From: Spinacia oleracea
Lineage: Eukaryota > Streptophyta > Magnoliopsida > Caryophyllales > Amaranthaceae
DNA: 64,000 nt
NCBI RefSeq assembly: GCF_020520425.1
Contig: NC_079492.1
Coordinates: 113,061,157 to 113,125,156 of the forward strand
Direction: 5' to 3'
Under the pieces are notes generated by a model that did no database searches, had not been told where the DNA came from, and saw only the letters and a list, made by a program, of their open reading frames with translations. Each line of letters begins with the position of its first letter. Position 1 is the first letter of the stretch. Both the position numbers and the translations under genes were made by a program. This document shows positions 25,156-34,504 of the stretch, one piece after another.

Positions 25156-26570
25156 TGTTAGGTTATGATACATATGACAATTCATAAATCATGCGGAAAA
25201 ACCATAAACCCAGGAAAACATATTATTTACACATAATCATTTAGCATAGATTAGATGCATACTCTTTGTTGCGTGCCTTCCCTAGCTGCGCCCGAACCGA
25301 ACAAGAACAAGTCTTTAGGACTCCAAGTGTCGTCCCTCCGTAGATAGTCCACAGCACGTCCGGATCCGCCTTAAGATTGACCAACTAGAATCGCCCTTAA
25401 GGTACTATTATTTTCGGCACTTTATAGGCAAATGTGTGACTGAATTTTTCTCTCAAAAACTCACTTTGAATACTTTGAAACTTGTGTTATAAATTGTGAG
25501 CCCTAGCCTCATATTTATAGCGGTATGGAAAGGGAATCGAAATCCTATTCAGATACAAATTAATCAAACCTAGAATCCTACAAGAACTCTAATTTAATTA
25601 ATTTATCAAATAGAATTTAGGAATTTAATCATTAACCGAACTCTGCATGTTTTAGGAAACGTGCACGAACACAAACACTTGCACACACACACGCACGGCA
25701 GCCACGATGGGCCCCATGCGTGCGCGCGAGCAGCAACCCACTCAGCGCCCGCGCGCGCTGCGCGTGCTGTGCGCGCTGTGCGCGCTGCGCGCTGCGCGCA
25801 GCCTGCTGGGCCTGGCCTTGCGCTGGGCCTGGCGTGGCTGTTTGTGCGGCGCGCTTGGCTTGCTGGGCGATGGCCTGGCTTCGTGCTGGGCCTCGTCCGG
25901 CAGGCCTCGTCCGATGCTTATTCGTACGATGCGCTTCCGATTAAATTTTCCGATTCCGGAATTCATTTCCGATACGAACAATATTTAATATTTCCGATTC
26001 CGGAATTAATTTCCGTTTCGAACAAATATTTAATATTTCCGTTTCCGGAATTATTTTCCGATTCCGGTAATATTTCCGATTCTGACAATATTTCCGTTTC
26101 CGGCAATATTTCCGATTCTGGCAATATTTCCATTTCCGATAATATTTTCCGACACGTACCATGTTTCCGTTTCCGGCAACATCTACGACTTGGATAATAT
26201 TTATATTTCCGATACGATCCATATTTCCGTTTCCGGCAATATCATCGTTTCCGGAGTATTCATTCCTTGCCTGTGACGATCTTAGCTCCCACTGAAACCA
26301 AGATCCGTCGGTTCCGAATATTCATAGATGGAGTATTTAATGCTATTAAATACTTGATCCGTTTACGTACTATTTGTGTGACCCTACGGGTTCAGTCAAG
26401 AGTAAGCTGTGGATTAATATCATTAATTCCACTTGAACTGAAGCGGCCTCTAGCTAGGCATTCAGCTCACTTGATCTCACTGAATTTATTAACTTGTTAA
26501 TTAATACTGAACCGCATTTATTAGACTTAACATAGAATGCATACTTGGACCAAGGGCATTATTTCCTTCA
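25156..26570 (-). repeat. 5' LTR of Copia element 2 (minus strand)
   Basis: This is a 1,415-bp LTR identical on reading to the partner at 16027-17441. It holds the family TATA box (plus TATTTATA at 25512-25519), GC-rich block and CGGAAA array, and is followed by the target duplicate GATAC. Confidence 0.92.
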
Positions 26571-26600
26571 GATACTCGATTACTCAGTATATGATTAAAA

Positions 26601-27059
26601 TCAAAAAAGTTCATGATGGACTTGGCCAAGGTCAGCGATAATCTGCGCAACCAAAGCTTGATCCAATGCTTGAGGTATACGAGCGCGGCCATTCCAGCCG
26701 TAGGTCTCACGCATTTCCCTAGCTTTTAAAGCTGCCGCCACAGAATCGACGACCAAGCTACGGCTACAAACAGTGTGGTTCATGAGAAGAGCATCTATCT
26801 CACGTCGGTCACAAATACTGTTGTCTAACTCGGCAATCTGTTGAGTAAGGAGAATCGAGGCATCCAATCTCTCAACGATTAATTGCGGATTAACATCGGT
26901 AGAGGTAGCATTAGCTTTAATTGCCTCCCACTGTTGATTGCGCTCAATTATTAGACCATTCTTTTCTGTTTCGTGGTTTTTCAGGTGTTCTAGGGATCGG
27001 ATTAAACTACAGAGTAGCAGTTGTTGTGGAGGCAATCCTGGGTAATCACTAGCCGACAT
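26601..27059 (-). CDS. Hypothetical protein, 152 aa, with disrupted promoter
   Basis: This is an open frame of 152 codons from ATG 27059 to a stop at 26601, starting MSASDYPGLPPQQ and ending DLGQVHHELF. I do not recognise the family. It reads as a soluble, mostly helical protein without signal peptide or membrane segment. Support that it is a host gene: balanced composition unlike the flanking transposons, and a TATA box (27176-27167) about 110 bp upstream on the same strand. The Gypsy element is inserted exactly in that TATA box, and Copia element 2 sits just past the stop codon, in what would be the 3' untranslated region. The first 23 bp of the coding region are duplicated at 27468-27490. 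It could also be an exon of a longer gene, or a gene fragment. Confidence 0.45.
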   Translation of the reverse strand: MSASDYPGLPPQQLLLCSLIRSLEHLKNHETEKNGLIIERNQQWEAIKANATSTDVNPQLIVERLDASILLTQQIAELDNSICDRREIDALLMNHTVCSRSLVVDSVAAALKAREMRETYGWNGRARIPQALDQALVAQIIADLGQVHHELF

Positions 27060-27166
27060 TACAAATAACTCGCCAATACCCTAGATCCAAAGCGGACTAG
27101 TTGTTAACTCAGGAACTCAGGACTCAGGACTCGGGAGTATTTGTATTCCAATTGAACATCGAAGTA

Positions 27167-27176
27167 GTATATATAG
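27167..27176 (-). promoter_or_regulatory. TATA box of the 152-aa gene, interrupted by the Gypsy insertion
   Basis: The minus strand reads CTATATATAC. The 5-bp target duplication of the Gypsy element, TATAG (plus strand 27172-27176 and 55617-55621), overlaps this box, so upstream promoter DNA now lies about 28 kb away at 55622 onward. Confidence 0.55.
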
Positions 27177-27607
27177 TGTACGGGTATGCTACCAGCTGGC
27201 TGGTAGCATCACCAAACTGTTAAGGAGGCACGTGACCAGTTATTATTAATCCTTAACGGCAGTTATTATTCCCTACCAGCATCTCTTACAAGCCGGTAGG
27301 GGGGAGGCACGTGACCGGCCAAACCAAGAGGTCAACGGGTCGCTATCAATCGGGTAGGATCAATTTGTCCGTACGCCCGACCCACGCCTATATATATGGG
27401 CTTCATTTATGACAAAAGGTACGCAAACACAATCATTTCCACTAAAACCAAAATACTTATCACTCATCCTGGGTAATCACTAGCCGACATTACAAATAAC
27501 TCGCCAATACCCTAGATCCAAAGCGGACTAGTTGTTAACTCAGGAACTCAGGACTCAGGACTCGGGAGTATTTGTATTCCAATTGAACATCGAAGTAGTA
27601 TATATAG

Positions 27608-28044
27608 TGTACGGGTATGCTACCAGCTGGCTGGTAGCATCGCCAAACTGTTAAGGAGGCACGTGACCAGTTATTATTAATCCTTAACGGCAGTTATTAT
27701 TCTCTACCAGCATCTCTTACAAGCCGGTAGGGGGGAGGCACGTGACCGGCCAAACCAAGAGGTCAACGGGTCGCTATCAATCGGGTAGGATCAATTTGTC
27801 CGTACGCCCGACCCACGCCTATATATATGGGCTTCATTTATGACAAAAGGTACGCAAACACAATCATTTCCACTAAAACCAAAATACTTATCACTCATCA
27901 TACCTGACTTTAGCATCGGAGGGGGGATCCTCGAATCACCCTCGAGGCTAGTTCATCTTTGTTATCTGCGCAGGATATCATCAGGATAACAGCAGCACCC
28001 AACCAGCAAGACATCTCCAACCGTTCCCAAATTCTACCGGAACA
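27608..28044 (+). repeat. 5' LTR of Gypsy element
   Basis: This is a 437-bp LTR starting TGTACGGGTATGCTACC and ending CCGGAACA. A TATA box lies at 27820. A partial second copy of its first 291 bp is at 27177-27467 as part of the tandem duplication. Confidence 0.9.
27820..27828 (+). promoter_or_regulatory. TATA box of Gypsy LTR
   Basis: TATATATAT in the context CACGCCTATATATATGGGC is followed within 40 bp by an A-rich likely start region. The same box is in the 3' LTR near 55392. Confidence 0.65.
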
Positions 28045-28045
28045 A

Positions 28046-28060
28046 TTGGCGCTAGAAGGA
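28046..28060 (+). other. Primer-binding site of Gypsy element
   Basis: TTGGCGCTAGAAGGA starts one base after the LTR. The TGGCGC start is typical of Tat/Athila-type plant Gypsy elements. I did not identify the exact tRNA. Confidence 0.6.
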
Positions 28061-28327
28061 GGGGATCTCCCAACCTTGTCAAGTAAATCAGCCATCATAG
28101 ATACCAACAACAAAAAACCTAGAAAAAACAACAATCTCCCACAATCAGCAGTTATCACACCAACATCAGTAGCACAACCCGCAGTCAAACCTTCTCTCTT
28201 ACCTGTCTCAACCAGCCAAGTCACACCACTTACCGATCCTCCCCCAAAAACACTCAAGTCACAGATAAGCATTGCCCCCCCAGGTTTTGAAGACCCGAAC
28301 GACGTTATCATAGAGGACGAAACGTCC

Positions 28328-31300
28328 ATGGAAGAAAGGGCACAGGATTCCCCATCACCCCCACAGATTCAGAGCAACCTCTCGGCGTTGTCCCAAAGGT
28401 TCACACCACAACAGCTGCTGACGGCGTCGGCCGTCATGAAAGTAATGGCTGAACTGTCCTCAAGGAGGACAGAGGGAAATCAGATCGTGGTTACCGGCAA
28501 TCGCCCGGGTGTGATGCCGGTTAGAAATCTCTACGAAACCCTAGAGCATGAAGTGGTACTGCCAGCACAACCTGAACCAATACTTGTACAGAGTGAAAAT
28601 CCGGGTAGAAGAAAAAGGCATAGCTCTCGGCGCAGAGAAAGGTCCACTAGACGCCGGGAGTCGGTGTCAGAGCAAGAAGGGTCGTTTCCTGCTGGTAGGG
28701 AATCGACACCGTATCACGAAGAGTACATCGTACAGTCTCCACAACCAGGTTGGAATAGATATGAAGGATATCTACCTCATCAGGAGCCGATGAGGCGAAC
28801 CATACACCCCAAAGACTCCCCACTCTGCAGGGGTATACTGGAGCAACCTATGGAGAAAGTAAAGATGCCGACGTGCAAATACAACGGAACCACAGACCCC
28901 GAAAATCACTCCACCGCTTTCGAACAACACATGATGCTGTATTCTGACTCAGATGTCATGTGGTGCAAAGTGTTCCAAACCACATTATCAGGGGTGGAAG
29001 CCGATTGGTATAAGAAGTTGCCGGCCGGATCGATATTCAGTTTTCGGCAGATCCAAGAGGACTTTGTGAGGCGGTTCATTAGCAAGGTTGAACGAAAGAA
29101 AACATCTGGAGAGCTGATGTCAATCTCACAAAGGCCGAAGGAGCCGCTGAGAGAATACCTTACTCGTTTTAACAACGAATCCATCACAATACCAGATTTA
29201 CAGCAAGAAATAGCCGTCTTGGCTCTGTTGAGAGGGATGCAGGAATGCGAGTTCAAAAGGTACCTGGGAAGAAAGTCATTTACCTCGCTGGGGGAGGCCT
29301 TGAGAAAAGCAAATGAGTATATCAGGAGTGATGAGCTGATGCTAATATCACCCATGGGGGGAAATCAGGCAGTACAATCGGCCAAGAAGGATCATGTTCC
29401 CATACAGCAACACAATTACCGGAAAGATAACGGTAGAAAGGAGGGCCATCAGCAGAGAGGAGGATATCCGAACAGACAACAGCCGGTAGGGGCTTACCAG
29501 GTGTACACTCCCCTGAACACCGCCAGGGCCACGATCTACGCAGTAAATAAATCGGCAGCGTGGAGAAAACCGTTACCAATGGATGCCCCAGGTAACAATA
29601 AGAACTTTTGTGCTTTTCATAATGATCATGGTCATTACACGGAGCATTGCAAAGAGCTCAAGGATAACATCGAAGAGCTGGTAAGAAGGGGATACCTATC
29701 CCAGTACAGGGTTCGACAGGAAGGCCAGGGAGGAAATAACAGGCAGGGCAGTTCACATAGTCATGCCCCATATACACCTACTCAGCCAGGGTATGCACAG
29801 CCCACTGGTAGGATTGAACAGGCACCACCATCCCGGCAAGAAATCCGGTCATTACCGGAAACAGGCAAAGATGGGGCCGACAGGGGAAAGAGACCCACGG
29901 TTTGGGTGATCTCTGGAGGGCCCGTGCATGGAGGTACAGTCAGCGGGGCAATAAGAAATCTAGAGGAGCACATGCATTTGGTGAGTTACCATAGCGCAAG
30001 GAAATGGCCGGAACCAATCCCCCTACCGGTCATCACGTTCACCTCGGACGATTGTCGCGGCATTATATATCCCCATGATGACCCGCTGGTATTGGAACTC
30101 GAGATAGCAAACTTCCCCGTCAAGAGATGCCTGATTGATGGAGGCAGCTCTGCGAACATCATATTCTGGGAAGCTTTTACCCAGCTGAACATAGATCACG
30201 GAGAGTTAACAAGGGTGAGCTATCCCGTTATCGGATTCTCTGGAGCCAGCGTCTATCCAGAAGGCAGTATCCGTCTACCGGTTCAAGTAGGTAGAGGATC
30301 ATCAGCCAGGGACTTAATGGTCGACTTTTTGGTGATAAAAGTACCAGCAGCGTATAACGTAATAATTGGTCGACCATTCATTCATGACGCACAGGCGGTG
30401 GTGTCCACATATCATTTGACCATGATATATCTCTCAAATCTGGAAAGAACAGAAAGGGTACATGGCAGTCAGGAGACTGCCAGATCGTGTTATCTGACAG
30501 CGAAAAAGGCACCAGGAAGGATGGTGCCGAAAACCAACCTTGCCCGAGAAGCAAACATGCCAACCAAAAGAAAGAGAGGGGATTTGAGCATGGAAAATTT
30601 TGATGAAAGGCCGGTTTGCATCCCAAGGCCAGCTGCAGATGGAGAAACTCGGGAAATTGAATTAGTAGAAGGAGTTCCAGAAAGAACGGTACGAATAGGT
30701 GCCGATATGGAGGCAGATCAGCAGGTCAATCTCATCGGTCTGTTACGAGAAAATGCAGATGTCTTTGCCTTCTCTGCAGATGAAATGCCCGGTATCAGCC
30801 CAGACATCATAGTGCATCGTCTGAATGTAGACAAGTCAGTCAGGCCGGTAAAGCAAAAGAAGAGAAATTTCTCCAGTGAAAAAAATGCTGCAATAAAAGA
30901 AGAAGTGGAAAAGCTGCTGGAAGCAGGGTTCATAGAAGTTTGTGATTACCCCGAATGGTTGGCCAACGTAGTCATGGTAAAAAAGTCAAATGGCAGTTGG
31001 CGAATGTGCGTAGATTTTACCAATCTGAATGGGGCGTGCCCCAAGGACTGCTATCCATTGCCACGAATCGATAGGCTGGTAGATTCAACAAGTGGCCACG
31101 CTCTTTTGAGTTTCCTGGATGCCTTCTCAGGGTATCACCAAGTCAGCTTGTGTAAAGCCGATAGAAAGAAGGCCGCCTTCATCACAGATTCAGGGGTATA
31201 CAGCTATAAGGCTATGCCATTTGGGCTGAAGAATGCGGGAGCAACCTACCAGAAGTTGGTGGATAGGGTATTTGCTTCCCAGAAAGGGAGGAACATAGAG

Positions 31301-33838
31301 GTATATGTGGATGACTCAATAGTTAAAAGCCGATTGGCCAGTGACCACATCGACGACTTGAGAGAAACTTTCGAAACTCTGAGGAGGTTCAGGATGAAGT
31401 TAAACCCCAAGAAATGTGTATTCGGGGTCCGATCAGGAAAGTTCCTGGGTTTCCTAGTAAGCGAAAGGGGAATCGATGCCAATCCAGATAAGGTAGATGC
31501 AATTATGAATCTACCAGAACCCGGTTGCATAAAAGACGTGCAAAAGTTAACAGGAAGAATGGCCGCATTGACCCGGTTCATTAGCAAATCAGCAGATAGG
31601 GCGTTGCCCTTTTTCAACGTGTTAAAACAAAACAAGAAATTCAAGTGGGGAGAAACAGAAAGAGCAGCCTTTGAGGCAGTAAAACGGCACCTGCAAGTCC
31701 TACCCACAATAGCTCGACCAGAGGAAGGGGACACGCTGCAGCTATACATATCTGCTTCTCAACACACAGTAGCAGCAGTTCTGATCATAGAGAAAGATAA
31801 AACACAGATACCGGTGTACTTTGTCAGCCACATCCTGCAAGAAGCAGAAACGAGGTACTCCTTGATAGAAAAATTGGGGTTGGCAGTATTGATTGCAGCC
31901 AGAAAGCTGAGACCTTACTTTGATGCACACGGGATCCAAGTCTTCACAAACTACCCACTGGAAAAAGCAATGCAAAAAATGGACACATCAGGTAGACTCC
32001 TAAAATGGGCGATTGAACTATCAGAGTTTCACATGGAATATCGGCCCAGAATGGCTATAAAGGCCCAAGCACTGTCTGACTTCATAGTCGAAGCATCATA
32101 CCAGGAGGAGGAAATAAAGGAAGGAATATGGGAAGTAGCAGTAGACGGCTCGGTCACCAAATCAGGGTCAGGAGCAGGGGTAATAGTTACCTCACCAGAA
32201 GGAGACCAGTTCGAGTATGCTATTAAGTTCTCTTTCCAGGCATCAAACAACGAGGCAGAATACGAGGCCGCAATCGCTGGCATACAGATCTGCACGGCAG
32301 CTGGTGCTCGTAGGCTCAGGCTTACAACCGACTCACAGCTGGTAGCAAACCAGTTCTCAGGAGAATATGAAACGAAGGAAGAATCCATGAAACGATACGC
32401 CGAAAAGCTTAAACAGTCAGTGACACAGTTGGAAAGCTTCGAAATAAAATTAGTACCCCGATCAGAGAACATGTTGGCAGACTCCCTATCAAAACTGGCC
32501 AGCTCAAGTGCTCTGGTAAAATCAGTAATGATGGAAGTCATGCATCGAAGGAGCACTGAAGTATTGGGAAATCAGGTCATGGTAATCACGAGCCAACCTG
32601 AATGGTATGACACCTTGTGGGCATACAAGAGAGATGGAACCCTGCCTACAGAAAAAACGGAAGCAAGAAGGTTGATTAGAAACTCATGCTGGTTTGTAAT
32701 CATCAGAGGCCAACTCTACAAACGGGGTTTTAGCTTGCCTCTGTTACGATGCATATCAGCATACGAATCGGCACGACTGATAGAAGAAATACATGAAGGA
32801 GTGTGTGGAAATCATCAGGGAGGAAAAACCCTTGCACTGAAATGCCAAAGGCAAGGATACTACTGGCCGACAATGCTAACAGACGCACAGGAGTACGTCA
32901 AGAAATGTGAAAAATGTCAAGTTTTTTCAGCAGTCATCAATCGTCCTGCAAACGATCTCATGCCAATCCTAAATCCAATACCGTTCGCCCAATGGGGAAT
33001 GGACATTCTGGGACCATTCACAACGGCATCCGGTGGAAGAAAATTTCTGATAGTGGCAGTCGATTATTTCACCAAATGGATAGAAGCAGAACCGGTGTCA
33101 AAGATAACTGCAAATCAGGTCAAAAAGTTCATATGGAAAGATATAATCACCTGGTTCGGACTACCGATGGCAATCGTGATGGACCATGGGGTACAGTTTG
33201 ATTGCTCGCCAGTTCAAAGTTTTTTGAGTACGTACAAAGTCAAGTTTGCCTACTCTTCTGTTTGTCACCCCCAAAGCAATGGACAGGCAGAAGCTGCCAA
33301 CAAGCAGATACTGGCAGCAATGAGAAAGAAGCTAGACGACTATAAGGCTGGTTGGGCCGATATTGTTCCAGAGATACTTTGGGGAAATAGAACCACCGTT
33401 AAAGAAGCAACGGGAGAGAGCCCATTCCGTCTATGTTTCGGATCAGAAGCAGTGATACCCGCAGAAGTAGGGTTACCTACATTCAGGATCCAGCATTATG
33501 AAGAAAACAAGAACGATCAACTGTTAAAGCAGGAGCTGGATCTTCTACCAGAAATCACACTCAGAGCAGAAATCAGGTCGGCGGCTTACAAGCAGCGCAT
33601 AAGTAATGCCTACAACAAAAGAGTAAAACACAGACAGCTTGAAGTAGGAGACCTGGTGCTCCGCAGAACTGCAGCTACAGGCAAGGCAAAGGTCCAAGGG
33701 AAGTTAACCCCAAACTGGGAGGGGCCTTATCAGATATGGGAAGAAATCGTACCAGGAGCTTTTAGGCTGATGGATATGGGCGGAACAGCACTAAAAAATT
33801 CATGGAACGCCAGCGTCCTTAGAAAGTTTTATGTGTAG
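28328..33838 (+). CDS. Tat-type Gypsy gag-pol polyprotein, intact
   Basis: The frame is open from 27959 to 33838, but the first ATG is at 28328, giving 1,836 aa. Numbering from codon 27959, motifs are: Gag core (about 335-455); zinc knuckle CX2HX4HX4C (C551-C564); protease IDGGSS with D727; RT with YVDD (1116-1119); first RNase H (about 1260-1330) whose usual first Asp is replaced in YISAS, so probably inactive; second RNase H with D1396, E1434, D1458, D1508, the extra domain of Tat elements; integrase HHCC (H1612, H1619, C1650, C1653) and D1682, D1742, E1778 with 35-residue spacing. The motif around D1742 is MDHGVQF where most relatives have SDNGTQF. No stop or frameshift is visible, so this copy may still supply proteins. 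Confidence 0.93.
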   Translation: MEERAQDSPSPPQIQSNLSALSQRFTPQQLLTASAVMKVMAELSSRRTEGNQIVVTGNRPGVMPVRNLYETLEHEVVLPAQPEPILVQSENPGRRKRHSSRRRERSTRRRESVSEQEGSFPAGRESTPYHEEYIVQSPQPGWNRYEGYLPHQEPMRRTIHPKDSPLCRGILEQPMEKVKMPTCKYNGTTDPENHSTAFEQHMMLYSDSDVMWCKVFQTTLSGVEADWYKKLPAGSIFSFRQIQEDFVRRFISKVERKKTSGELMSISQRPKEPLREYLTRFNNESITIPDLQQEIAVLALLRGMQECEFKRYLGRKSFTSLGEALRKANEYIRSDELMLISPMGGNQAVQSAKKDHVPIQQHNYRKDNGRKEGHQQRGGYPNRQQPVGAYQVYTPLNTARATIYAVNKSAAWRKPLPMDAPGNNKNFCAFHNDHGHYTEHCKELKDNIEELVRRGYLSQYRVRQEGQGGNNRQGSSHSHAPYTPTQPGYAQPTGRIEQAPPSRQEIRSLPETGKDGADRGKRPTVWVISGGPVHGGTVSGAIRNLEEHMHLVSYHSARKWPEPIPLPVITFTSDDCRGIIYPHDDPLVLELEIANFPVKRCLIDGGSSANIIFWEAFTQLNIDHGELTRVSYPVIGFSGASVYPEGSIRLPVQVGRGSSARDLMVDFLVIKVPAAYNVIIGRPFIHDAQAVVSTYHLTMIYLSNLERTERVHGSQETARSCYLTAKKAPGRMVPKTNLAREANMPTKRKRGDLSMENFDERPVCIPRPAADGETREIELVEGVPERTVRIGADMEADQQVNLIGLLRENADVFAFSADEMPGISPDIIVHRLNVDKSVRPVKQKKRNFSSEKNAAIKEEVEKLLEAGFIEVCDYPEWLANVVMVKKSNGSWRMCVDFTNLNGACPKDCYPLPRIDRLVDSTSGHALLSFLDAFSGYHQVSLCKADRKKAAFITDSGVYSYKAMPFGLKNAGATYQKLVDRVFASQKGRNIEVYVDDSIVKSRLASDHIDDLRETFETLRRFRMKLNPKKCVFGVRSGKFLGFLVSERGIDANPDKVDAIMNLPEPGCIKDVQKLTGRMAALTRFISKSADRALPFFNVLKQNKKFKWGETERAAFEAVKRHLQVLPTIARPEEGDTLQLYISASQHTVAAVLIIEKDKTQIPVYFVSHILQEAETRYSLIEKLGLAVLIAARKLRPYFDAHGIQVFTNYPLEKAMQKMDTSGRLLKWAIELSEFHMEYRPRMAIKAQALSDFIVEASYQEEEIKEGIWEVAVDGSVTKSGSGAGVIVTSPEGDQFEYAIKFSFQASNNEAEYEAAIAGIQICTAAGARRLRLTTDSQLVANQFSGEYETKEESMKRYAEKLKQSVTQLESFEIKLVPRSENMLADSLSKLASSSALVKSVMMEVMHRRSTEVLGNQVMVITSQPEWYDTLWAYKRDGTLPTEKTEARRLIRNSCWFVIIRGQLYKRGFSLPLLRCISAYESARLIEEIHEGVCGNHQGGKTLALKCQRQGYYWPTMLTDAQEYVKKCEKCQVFSAVINRPANDLMPILNPIPFAQWGMDILGPFTTASGGRKFLIVAVDYFTKWIEAEPVSKITANQVKKFIWKDIITWFGLPMAIVMDHGVQFDCSPVQSFLSTYKVKFAYSSVCHPQSNGQAEAANKQILAAMRKKLDDYKAGWADIVPEILWGNRTTVKEATGESPFRLCFGSEAVIPAEVGLPTFRIQHYEENKNDQLLKQELDLLPEITLRAEIRSAAYKQRISNAYNKRVKHRQLEVGDLVLRRTAATGKAKVQGKLTPNWEGPYQIWEEIVPGAFRLMDMGGTALKNSWNASVLRKFYV

Positions 33839-33919
33839 TCACTAACCCAAAAAGGCCGATTGAGCCAGGCCTGTTATGGTCCATGAAATGAAAGAAAGTC
33901 GAGGAATTCAAAGCAGAAG

Positions 33920-34504
33920 AATCAAACCCTTAAAGTAGGTCAGCAAGGCTACTATCAGCTTGCTGACTCGGGGTAATGTATAATCAAAAATCGTGATTCA
34001 AACCCTTAAAGTAGGTCAGCAAGGCTACTATCAGCTTGCTGACTCGGGGTGATACGAATCAAACCCTTAAAGTAGGTCAGCAAGGCTACTATCAGCTTGC
34101 TGACTCGGGGTAATGTATAATCAAAAATCGTGATTCAAACCCTTAAAGTAGGTCAGCAAGGCTACTATCAGCTTGCTGACTCGGGGTGATACGAATCAAA
34201 CCCTTAAAGTAGGTCAGCAAGGCTACTATCAGCTTGCTGACTCGGGGTAATGCATAATCAAAAATCGTGATTCAAACCCTTAAAGTAGGTCAGCAAGGCT
34301 ACTATCAGCTTGCTGACTCGGGGTGATACGAATCAAACCCTTAAAGTAGGTCAGCAAGGCTACTATCAGCTTGCTGACTCGGGGTAATGCATAATCAAAA
34401 ATCGTGATTCAAACCCTTAAAGTAGGTCAGCAAGGCTACTATCAGCTTGCTGACTCGGGGTGATACGAATCAAACCCTTAAAGTAGGTCAGCAAGGCTAC
34501 TATC
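33920..34504 (+). repeat. Hairpin-bearing tandem repeats in Gypsy 3' region (left part)
   Basis: Units of about 61 and 76 bp alternate, giving a higher-order unit near 137 bp. They share a core from CAAACCCTTAAAGTAGG to CTGACTCGGGGT and differ in a spacer (GATACGAAT or AATGTATAATC...). Each unit has a perfect 9-bp inverted repeat, GTCAGCAAG...CTTGCTGAC, with an 11-bp loop. About nine units precede the Copia insertion, which cuts the ninth within its loop. Confidence 0.9.

Larger units (their letters stand above)
16027..26570 (-). mobile_element. Ty1/Copia LTR retrotransposon, element 2 (near-complete coding copy)
   Basis: On the minus strand the element runs from LTR 26570-25156 through to LTR 17441-16027. 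It is flanked by the perfect 5-bp target duplication GATAC (16022-16026 and 26571-26575). Both LTRs are 1,415 bp and look identical on reading, so insertion was recent. The primer site is at 25154-25141 and the polypurine tract at 17456-17442. The centre carries a gag-pol frame with all Copia domains in the order Gag, protease, integrase, reverse transcriptase, RNase H, which defines Ty1/Copia. One in-frame TAG interrupts it. A leader of nearly 2.9 kb with a GC-rich repeat array precedes gag. Confidence 0.95.
27037..27898. repeat. 431-bp tandem duplication across the host/LTR boundary
   Basis: Unit 1 (27037-27467) and unit 2 (27468-27898) are the same except for two substitutions I could see. 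Each holds the first codons and promoter of the 152-aa gene plus the first 291 bp of the Gypsy LTR. Both breakpoints share ATC, pointing to a microhomology-mediated event after the Gypsy insertion. Confidence 0.9.

Noticed and set aside
33920-34504. CRISPR-like array of repeats and spacers
   Set aside because: The context is a plant retrotransposon, the spacers are of two recurring types and not unique, and there are no cas genes.
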